Program-made: the position numbers and the translations under genes
Shown here: in pieces, positions 26,420 to 32,198 of the stretch
Position numbering within the stretch: the first letter of the stretch is position 1
Layout: each line of letters opens with the position of its first letter
The notes under the pieces: model-generated
Seen by the model: only the letters and a program-made list of their open reading frames with translations
Told to the model about the DNA's origin: nothing
Database searches by the model: none
Assembly: GCA_017883285.1 (NCBI GenBank)
Contig: JADGNV010000113.1
Coordinates: 1-32,198, forward strand
Direction of reading: 5' to 3'
Length of the DNA: 32,198 nucleotides
DNA from: Candidatus Aminicenantota bacterium
GTDB lineage: Bacteria; Acidobacteriota; Aminicenantia; Aminicenantales; UBA4085

Positions 26420-27553
26420 ATGGAAGAAGGGAAAAGACCGACTGTTTGGGAATCCGCCCAAGCCAAAGGCGTCTCGCGCCGCGATTTCATCCGCGCCTGC
26501 ACTTGGATGACCGCCTCGCTGGGGTTGACCTCTAGCTCCGTGGCCCAGGTCGTGAAAGCCCTGGACAGCAAGCCGCGTCTTCCGGTCGTCTGGTTCCATT
26601 TCCAGGAGTGCACGTGCTGCAGCGAGTCGTTCCTCCGCTCCTCGCATCCGCTCGTCACCGAGATCGTGCTCGACAAGATCTCGCTCGATTATACCGAGAC
26701 GCTCCAGGCCGCGGCCGGAAAGCAAGCCGAGGAGGCGCTGCACCAGACCATGGCCAAGTACAAAGGCCAGTACCTGATGCTCGTCGAAGGCGCGGTCCCG
26801 CTGGCCGATGACGGCGTCTATTGCTGCATCGGCGGCCGAAGCGCGCTCGACATCGTCCAGGAAGCCGGGCAGAACGCCATGGCGCTCATCGCCTGGGGGA
26901 GCTGCGCCTCGAACGGCTGCATCCAGGCGGCTAACCCTAACCCCACCCAGGCCACACCCGTCCACAAGATCATCTCCGGCAAGCCGGTGGTGAACGTCCC
27001 CGGATGCCCCCCGATCGCCGAGGTCATGACCGGCACGGTCGTCCACCTGCTGACCTTTGACCGCATCCCGCAACTCGACGGCCTGGGCCGCCCGAAGGCG
27101 TTCTATTCCCGGCGCGTCCACGACACCTGCTACCGCCGCCCGAACTACGACGCCGGGCTGTTCGTCAACTCGTTCGACGACGAAAACGCGCGGCGGGGCT
27201 ATTGCCTTTACAAAATGGGCTGCCGCGGCCCCGTCACCTACAACGCCTGCGGCGTCATGCGCTGGAACAACGGGGTGAGCTATCCGATCCAGTCGGGCCA
27301 CGGCTGCATCGGCTGCAGCGAGGCCAAGTTCTGGGACAACGGCCCATTCTATCAGCACCTGGCCTCGTTCCCGGGCTTCGGCATCGAGACGACGGCCGAC
27401 ACGGTCGGGGCCATCGCGGCGGTGGCCACGGCCGCGGGCATCGCCGCCCACGCCGTCACGACCAACATCCGCAAGCGCCGGGTCATCCAGGAGGAAATCG
27501 CCTCGAGCGAAGACGCCGGCGCTCCCCCCGCCGCCGGGCAAGGAGGGAAGTGA
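26420..27553 (+). CDS. hyaA: [NiFe] hydrogenase small subunit, Tat-exported, six-Cys proximal cluster (O2-tolerant type)
   Basis: This 377-aa electron-transfer subunit carries three Fe-S clusters. The Tat signal is SRRDFIRACTWM (19-30) followed by a hydrophobic stretch. Proximal-cluster cysteines are C64, C66 and C67 (ECTCCSES), C162 and C167 (GSCASNGC) and C196 (VPGCPP). All six match E. coli HyaA C17, C19, C20, C115, C120 and C149 with a constant offset of 47, and E123 matches E76. C66 and C167 are the two supernumerary cysteines that distinguish [4Fe-3S] O2-tolerant enzymes. Medial and distal clusters use HDTCYRR, CLYKMGC and HGCIGC. A C-terminal membrane anchor (about 325-348) precedes IRKRR. 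The stop codon overlaps the large-subunit start as TGATG. Confidence 0.97.
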   Translation: MEEGKRPTVWESAQAKGVSRRDFIRACTWMTASLGLTSSSVAQVVKALDSKPRLPVVWFHFQECTCCSESFLRSSHPLVTEIVLDKISLDYTETLQAAAGKQAEEALHQTMAKYKGQYLMLVEGAVPLADDGVYCCIGGRSALDIVQEAGQNAMALIAWGSCASNGCIQAANPNPTQATPVHKIISGKPVVNVPGCPPIAEVMTGTVVHLLTFDRIPQLDGLGRPKAFYSRRVHDTCYRRPNYDAGLFVNSFDDENARRGYCLYKMGCRGPVTYNACGVMRWNNGVSYPIQSGHGCIGCSEAKFWDNGPFYQHLASFPGFGIETTADTVGAIAAVATAAGIAAHAVTTNIRKRRVIQEEIASSEDAGAPPAAGQGGK

Positions 27554-29274
27554 TGGCCGCGAAACGCATCGTCGTCGATCCCGTGACCCGGATCGAGGGC
27601 CACCTCCGGCTCGAGATCGAGGTCCAGAACGGCAAGGTCACCGACGCCTACAGCTCCGGAACCATGGTCCGCGGCTTCGAGATCATCCTGAAGGGCCGCG
27701 ATCCCCGCGATGCCTGGGCCTTCTGCGAGCGCGTCTGCGGCGTCTGCACCACGGTCCACGCCCTCGCCTCGGTCCGGACGGTCGAGGACGCCCTGGACAT
27801 CGCCGTCCCGCCGAACGCCGAGCTCATCCGGAACCTGATGTTCTGCGCCCAGTACATGCAGGACCACGTCGTCCACTTCTACCACCTGCACGCGCTCGAC
27901 TGGGTGGACGTGCTCTCGGCCCGCAAGCCCGACCCGGTCAAGACCTCTGACATCGCGAAGACGATCTCCCGCTGGCCGAAGAGCTCCCCGAATTATTTCG
28001 CCGACGTCCAGAAGCGCCTGACCACGTTCGCCCAGGGCGGCCAGTTGGGCATCTTCGCCAATGCCTACTGGGGCCATTCCGCGTTCAAGCTGCCCCCCGA
28101 GGTCAACCTCCTCGGCACCGCTCATTACCTCGAAGCCCTCGAGTGGCAAAAGGAGATGGTCAAGGTCCACACCATCTTCGGCGGCAAGAACCCCCATCCC
28201 AACTACCTTGTCGGCGGGGTGCCTTGCGCGATCAACATCGACGACGCCAACGCTCTGAACGGCGAGCGGCTGTCCTACGTCAAGCAGCTCTTCGACGAAG
28301 GGAAGACCTTCATCGAGCAGGTCTATATCCCCGATCTCCTGGCCGTCGCCTCGTTCTACAAGGACTGGGGCGCGATCGGCGGCGGGCTGACCAACTATTT
28401 GGCCTATGGCGACCTGCCGACGGCGGGCTTCGGGAACCCCGACAAGTTCAAGTTCCCCCGGGGCGTCATCCTGGACCGGGATCTGAGCAAGGTCCATGAG
28501 GTGGACGGCAAGAACCCCCAGCAGATCCAGGAATTCGTCAACCATTCCTGGTACGAGTACCGCGGCGGCGAGGCCAACGGCCGGCACCCCTGGGACGGGG
28601 AGACGAAGTTCAACTACACGGGTCCCAAACCGCCCTACGACCAGCTCAACGTCGAAGGGAAGTACAGCTGGCTCAAGACGCCGCGCTGGAACGGGAAGCC
28701 GATGGAAGTCGGGCCGCTCGCCCGCCTGCTCGTCGCCTATGCCGCCGGCCGCGAGGACGTCAAGGAGGTCGTGGACGGAACGCTGAAGAAGCTGAACGTC
28801 CCCATCACCGCCCTCTTCTCGACTCTCGGCCGGACCGCCGCCCGCGGGCTCGAAACCCTCCTCATCGCCCAGTGGGCCCAGGAATTCTACGCGAGCCTTC
28901 TGGCCAACATCAAGAACGGCGACTCCCGCACCCACAACGGCGAGAAATGGGAGCCGTCAACCTGGCCGACCGAGGCCCGAGGCGTCGGGCTGAGCGAAGC
29001 CCCGCGCGGGGCCCTCGCCCACTGGATCGTCATCAAGGACAAGAAGATCGACAACTACCAGCTCGTCGTGCCCTCGACCTGGAACGCCTCGCCGCGCGAC
29101 GCCGCCGGACAGCGGTCGGCCTACGAGGCGGCCCTCATCGGCACCCCCGTGGCCGACCCCGAGAAGCCCCTGGAGGTCCTGCGGACGATCCACTCCTTCG
29201 ACCCCTGCCTCGCCTGCGCGGTCCATCTGTACGACGAGAAGGGACGGAGCGTGTCCCGGTTCACCACGTACTAG
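27553..29274 (+). CDS. hyaB: [NiFe] hydrogenase large (catalytic) subunit, group 1 uptake type
   Basis: ATG 27553 is preceded by AAGGAGGGAAG and overlaps the small-subunit stop, giving 573 aa; the frame is open further upstream only by chance. The Ni-Fe(CN)2CO site ligands are in CGVC (C62, C65, within ERVCGVCTTVHALASVR) and DPCLACAVH (C552, C555). The conserved Glu is in the N-terminal TRIEGHLRLE. The precursor ends 15 residues after H558 with a tail starting LYDEKGRS, which the maturation protease must remove after nickel insertion. It forms the periplasm-facing dimer with the small subunit and rides its Tat signal. It oxidises H2 and passes electrons to the cytochrome b encoded next. Confidence 0.97.
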   Translation: MAAKRIVVDPVTRIEGHLRLEIEVQNGKVTDAYSSGTMVRGFEIILKGRDPRDAWAFCERVCGVCTTVHALASVRTVEDALDIAVPPNAELIRNLMFCAQYMQDHVVHFYHLHALDWVDVLSARKPDPVKTSDIAKTISRWPKSSPNYFADVQKRLTTFAQGGQLGIFANAYWGHSAFKLPPEVNLLGTAHYLEALEWQKEMVKVHTIFGGKNPHPNYLVGGVPCAINIDDANALNGERLSYVKQLFDEGKTFIEQVYIPDLLAVASFYKDWGAIGGGLTNYLAYGDLPTAGFGNPDKFKFPRGVILDRDLSKVHEVDGKNPQQIQEFVNHSWYEYRGGEANGRHPWDGETKFNYTGPKPPYDQLNVEGKYSWLKTPRWNGKPMEVGPLARLLVAYAAGREDVKEVVDGTLKKLNVPITALFSTLGRTAARGLETLLIAQWAQEFYASLLANIKNGDSRTHNGEKWEPSTWPTEARGVGLSEAPRGALAHWIVIKDKKIDNYQLVVPSTWNASPRDAAGQRSAYEAALIGTPVADPEKPLEVLRTIHSFDPCLACAVHLYDEKGRSVSRFTTY

Positions 29275-29283
29275 GAGGCGGCC

Positions 29284-29967
29284 GTGAAAAAAGCCGTATT
29301 GGGTCGCGTTTACGTCTGGGAGGTCCCGGTCCGCTTCTACCACTGGCTGAACTTTCTGGCCGTCTTCGTCCTCTCCGTGACCGGTTACCTGATCGGCCGG
29401 CCGCTGGCCCTGCAGCTGTCCGCGGAGGCCTCTTACTCCTACTGGTTCGGCTCGATCCGTTTCCTCCATTTCGCCGCCTCCTACGTCTTCTTCTTCAACT
29501 TCCTGTTCCGGCTCTACTGGGGATTCGCCGGCAACTCCTACGCCAGCTGGAAGAATTTCATCCTCCACCGCACGTCGCAGATCAAGGAGATCGGTTCGGT
29601 CCTGAAGGTCGACATCTTCCAGGCTCAGGTCAAGCCCATGGACACGATCGGCCATAACGCCCTGGCCGGGTTCACCTACTTCCTGACCTTCCTGGCCTTC
29701 GCCTTCCAGTCTTTGACCGGATTCGGTATGTACTCGGCCATGAGCGACGCCTGGCTCCCCCGCCTGTTCGCCTGGGTCGTCCCGCTGATGGGCGGGGACT
29801 TCGCCGTCCGGCAGTGGCACCACATGTTCATGTGGTTCTTCATCCTGTTCGCCATGGTCCACATCTACCTCGTCTTCTACCACGACTATGTGGAAGGCCG
29901 CGGGATCCTTTCGTCCATGGCGGGCGGCTGGAAATTCATCGAAAAGGAATTCCCTAAAGCTGAGTAA
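29284..29967 (+). CDS. hyaC: Ni/Fe-hydrogenase b-type cytochrome subunit
   Basis: GTG 29284 follows TAGGAGGC, giving 227 aa. Four membrane helices carry the heme-ligand histidines: H20 in VRFYHWLNF, the His of RFLHFAASY, and HH in RQWHHMFMWF with HIYLVFYHDYVEGRG at the end. This is the di-heme HyaC/HoxZ family that anchors group 1 hydrogenases and transfers electrons to quinone. It starts 9 nt after the large-subunit stop, so the three subunits are co-translated. Together they predict respiratory H2 uptake. Confidence 0.96.
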   Translation: MKKAVLGRVYVWEVPVRFYHWLNFLAVFVLSVTGYLIGRPLALQLSAEASYSYWFGSIRFLHFAASYVFFFNFLFRLYWGFAGNSYASWKNFILHRTSQIKEIGSVLKVDIFQAQVKPMDTIGHNALAGFTYFLTFLAFAFQSLTGFGMYSAMSDAWLPRLFAWVVPLMGGDFAVRQWHHMFMWFFILFAMVHIYLVFYHDYVEGRGILSSMAGGWKFIEKEFPKAE

Positions 29968-29974
29968 GAACGAG

Positions 29975-30442
29975 GTGAAACCCCTCGTCCTGGGGATCGG
30001 AAACATCCTCCTCGGCGACGAGGGCATCGGGGCGTGGGCCGCTCGGAAGCTCGAACAGAGCGACCTCCGGGCCAGAGCCTCGATCGTCGACGGCGGGACG
30101 GGCGGATTCCAATTGCTCTCGTATTTCTCGGAGTATGCCCGGATCATCATGATCGACGCCGCCGCCGACGGCCGTCCGCCGGGGACGGTCTCGGTGCTCC
30201 GCCCCCGGTTCGCAAGCGATTTTCCGAAGTCCCTCAGCGCCCACGACATCGGCCTGAAAGACCTCGTCGAAGCGGCGTCTCTCCTGGGAGGGCTCCCGGA
30301 AATCGCCCTCATTACCGTTTCGGTCGAGAAAATCCAGCCCATGACCCTCGATCTCTCCCCAGCCGTCGAGGCCGCCCTGCCGGAAATCGAGCGGATCGTC
30401 CGGGCGCTCCTCGAAGCGCCGCCGGGCCCCCCGGCGAAATGA
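29975..30442 (+). CDS. hyaD: Hydrogenase maturation endopeptidase (M52 family)
   Basis: GTG 29975 is chosen because it sits 8 nt after the cytochrome stop codon and begins directly at the fold (KPLVLGIGNILLGDEGIG); a frame extension upstream lies inside the cytochrome gene. The 155-aa protein has the nickel-sensing residues of HybD: E16 in LLGDEG, D61 in IDAAADG and H90 in SAHDIG. It cleaves the 15-residue tail of the large subunit after Ni insertion, closing the active site. The general hyp maturation genes are not in this window and must be elsewhere. The ribosome site is weak (AAGAACGAG), suggesting coupling to the cytochrome gene. Confidence 0.94.
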   Translation: MKPLVLGIGNILLGDEGIGAWAARKLEQSDLRARASIVDGGTGGFQLLSYFSEYARIIMIDAAADGRPPGTVSVLRPRFASDFPKSLSAHDIGLKDLVEAASLLGGLPEIALITVSVEKIQPMTLDLSPAVEAALPEIERIVRALLEAPPGPPAK

Positions 30443-30503
30443 TCCTCCGGCCCGGATTGACCGCATTCCGGCCGTCATGTTTCGATATATCTTAGAAAAC
30501 ACG

Positions 30504-30533
30504 TTGACAAAAAGTCTTTTTATTTGATATTTT
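30504..30533 (+). promoter_or_regulatory. Sigma-70 promoter of the LysE-GH38 unit
   Basis: TTGACA (30504-30509), an 18-bp AT-rich spacer and TATTTT (30528-30533) lie about 50 nt upstream of ATG 30584. The -35 is perfect and the -10 is four of six. Confidence 0.6.
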
Positions 30534-30583
30534 CCCTATTCCTCCGCAGGAAGGCGGAAGGAAACGTTCCGGGACTCGATATC

Positions 30584-31222
30584 ATGTACATCATCATAGG
30601 CCTGATGTTCGGTTTCGTTGCGGCGATTCCCTTGGGGCCGGTCAACGCTTTCGTCATCTCCCAAACTATCAAACGCGATTTCTTGCATGGCTTCATAGCC
30701 GGCCTGACGGCCGCCGTCCTGGACACGATCTACTGCCTGGTTGCCCTCCTCGGGGTTTCCACACTGACCGTCCATCTGAACAAGTACTTGGGCCTGCCGA
30801 TCATGAAGGTCGTGGCGGCCGTGGTCCTGATGATCCTGGGCATCCGCCTTTTCATCCAATCCAAGTCGTTTAATGCCTCCCTCCCCGAGAAGAAAACCGG
30901 TGCGTTCTCAGCCCGGGCCATACTGGGAGTCGTTTTACTCTACGTCTCAAACCCCGCCCTCTACGCATTCTGGATCGTCGTAGCCGGCACGGTGACGAGC
31001 CACTCTTGGGTTTCGGCCTCCGGGACGAGCCCCGTTCTATTCTCCCTGGCCGTCGGCATCGGCGGGTTGGCCTGGTATTTCATCCTGACGTACTACGTGG
31101 CCAAATACCATCACTTGTTCAAGGCCAAGACCTTCCGCATCATCTTTATTGTCCTCGCGGTCAGCCTTTTCGCCCTGGCGATTTACACCCTCTTTTCGAT
31201 TTTCATCAAAATCAAGTTGTGA
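30584..31222 (+). CDS. LysE-family amino-acid/metabolite exporter
   Basis: ATG 30584 (MYIIIGLMFGFVAAIPLGPV) is preferred over a TTG at 30524, which lies inside the -10 region of the promoter. The 212-aa product has six predicted membrane helices, the IPLGPVNAF motif of the LysE/RhtB superfamily in helix 1, and a basic loop after helix 3. These are proton-driven exporters of amino acids or small metabolites; the substrate cannot be read from sequence. The stop codon TGA overlaps the GTG start of the following GH38 gene (GTGA), so the two are translationally coupled. Confidence 0.88.
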   Translation: MYIIIGLMFGFVAAIPLGPVNAFVISQTIKRDFLHGFIAGLTAAVLDTIYCLVALLGVSTLTVHLNKYLGLPIMKVVAAVVLMILGIRLFIQSKSFNASLPEKKTGAFSARAILGVVLLYVSNPALYAFWIVVAGTVTSHSWVSASGTSPVLFSLAVGIGGLAWYFILTYYVAKYHHLFKAKTFRIIFIVLAVSLFALAIYTLFSIFIKIKL

Positions 31223-32198
31223 AGCGCCTCCACCTCGTCTGCAACGCCCACGTCGACCCGGTCTGGCTGTGGGAATGGCCGGAGGGCGCCGGCGAGGCGC
31301 TGTCCACGTTCCGGACCGCGGCGGATTTCTGCGAGCGCTTCGAAGATTTCGTCTTCTGCCACAACGAGGCGATCCTCTACCAATGGGTCGAGGAATACGA
31401 GCCCGCGCTCTTCCGCCGGATCCGGAAGCTCGTCCGTCAGGGCCGCTGGAACATTCTGGGCGGCTGGTATCTCCAGCCGGACTGCAACATGCCGAGCGGC
31501 GAGTCCTTTGTCCGCCAGGTAATGTTCGGCAAGCGCTACTTCCGGGAGAAGTTCGGCGTCGACGTCCGGACGGCCGCGAACCTTGATCCCTTCGGCCACG
31601 CGCGCGGCCTGGTCCAAATCCTGGCCAAGAGCGGCTACCACTCGTATCTCTTCTGCCGCCCGGACAAGAGTTTTCTCGAGCTGCCCGCCGAGGAGTTCGC
31701 CTGGGTCGGGTTCGACGGCTCGGAGATCACGGCCCTGAGGGCCGAAGCCCACTACAACTCCAAGGAAGGGGGCGCCCGGGCCAAGGTCGAGGACTGGCTG
31801 AAAGCCCATCACGGCAGGGAACGGAGCCTTCTGCTCTGGGGCATCGGCGACCACGGCGGCGGGGCGTCCCGCCGCGACCTGGAAGACCTGGCTGCGCTCA
31901 AGGCCGAACGGCGGGACGTCGAAATCCGCCATTCGACTGCGGAGGCCTACTTCGAGGAGCTGGCCGCGAGCGGCCGACGGCTGCCGCGCGTCGCCCGCGA
32001 CCTCAATCCCTGGGCCGTGGGCTGCTACACGACGATGGCCAGGGTCAAACGGAAGCACCGCGAACTCGAAAATCAGCTTTTCTCCGCGGAGAAGATGGCT
32101 GCGGCCGCCGCATTCCAGGGACTCATGGAATACCCGGCCGACGAGCTCCGGGACGCCGCGCGCGATCTCCTCTTCGCCGAGTTCCACGACATCCTGCC
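31219..32198 (+). CDS. Cytoplasmic-type GH38 alpha-mannosidase family hydrolase, partial (cut by right edge)
   Basis: GTG 31219 overlaps the LysE stop, and about 326 residues are visible. There is no signal peptide. The protein begins KRLHLVCNAHVDPVWLWEW, in which H11 and D13 are zinc ligands. The catalytic nucleophile is D123 in ANLDPFGHARG, and the window ends at the start of AEFHDIL, which carries the next zinc His. The motif set is GH38 and resembles intracellular bacterial mannosidases. It therefore complements the exported GH38 enzyme 6 kb away: one acts outside, this one probably on imported oligosaccharides. Coupling to a LysE exporter is unusual. Confidence 0.93.
   Translation, partial: MKRLHLVCNAHVDPVWLWEWPEGAGEALSTFRTAADFCERFEDFVFCHNEAILYQWVEEYEPALFRRIRKLVRQGRWNILGGWYLQPDCNMPSGESFVRQVMFGKRYFREKFGVDVRTAANLDPFGHARGLVQILAKSGYHSYLFCRPDKSFLELPAEEFAWVGFDGSEITALRAEAHYNSKEGGARAKVEDWLKAHHGRERSLLLWGIGDHGGGASRRDLEDLAALKAERRDVEIRHSTAEAYFEELAASGRRLPRVARDLNPWAVGCYTTMARVKRKHRELENQLFSAEKMAAAAAFQGLMEYPADELRDAARDLLFAEFHDIL

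Noticed and set aside
27352-28935. A 527-codon minus-strand frame inside the hydrogenase large subunit
   Set aside because: It is antisense to a gene with perfect [NiFe] motifs and shows only GC-bias composition.

Overview
The window reads as GC-rich chromosomal DNA from a Gram-negative, probably Acidobacteriota- or Aminicenantes-like bacterium. The supporting signs are a TorF-type outer-membrane porin, a lipobox lipoprotein, a Tat-exported hydrogenase, strong AAGGAGG ribosome sites and secreted M14 and GH38 hydrolases. The lineage call is inference from gene flavour, not from a marker gene. No rRNA, tRNA, CRISPR array, insertion sequence or phage gene was seen.

Layout. (1) 1-5.2 kb: small and housekeeping genes separated by gene-poor, partly decayed stretches. 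These are an HI0933-type flavoprotein cut by the left edge, a Lys-rich small protein, a hemolysin III/PAQR membrane protein, a 54-aa membrane peptide, an EF-Tu domain-2-like mini-protein, a membrane-anchored coiled-coil protein and a lipoprotein. (2) 5.4-20.9 kb, all on the minus strand: arylsulfotransferase, sigma-54 response regulator, [sigma-54 promoter], sensor kinase, 27-aa small protein, kdpF, kdpA, kdpB, kdpC, truncated KdpD fused to PTS EIIA, TorF porin, CMD/AhpD-like protein and M14 peptidase. (3) 20.9-26.0 kb, minus strand: a large secreted GH38 mannosidase-type enzyme and an SGNH hydrolase. (4) 26.4-30.4 kb, plus strand: a compact [NiFe] hydrogenase operon (small subunit, large subunit, cytochrome b, maturation protease). 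(5) 30.5 kb to the right edge, plus strand: a LysE-family exporter overlapping a second GH38 gene cut by the window end.

The most interesting element is a rewired high-affinity K+ uptake (Kdp) locus. The KdpD homologue has only the cytoplasmic KdpD and USP domains, then a fructose-type EIIA (PtsN-like) domain with its phosphorylatable His. It has no transmembrane region and no histidine kinase, and no kdpE is present. In their place, an NtrC-class response regulator sits directly upstream of a KinB-like membrane histidine kinase. The kinase gene begins the kdp operon and overlaps the next small gene by ATGA. The gap between regulator and kinase holds a near-consensus sigma-54 promoter (17731-17746, minus) and, about 85 bp further upstream, a perfect 9-1-9 palindrome (17806-17824) suited to be the activator site. 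Inference: K+ uptake here is switched on by a sigma-54 enhancer system, while the KdpD-EIIA fusion links it to PTS-Ntr phosphorylation state.

The hydrogenase small subunit carries all six cysteines (C64, C66, C67, C162, C167, C196) of the proximal [4Fe-3S] cluster, each offset by exactly 47 from the E. coli HyaA positions. That predicts an oxygen-tolerant, membrane-bound uptake hydrogenase.
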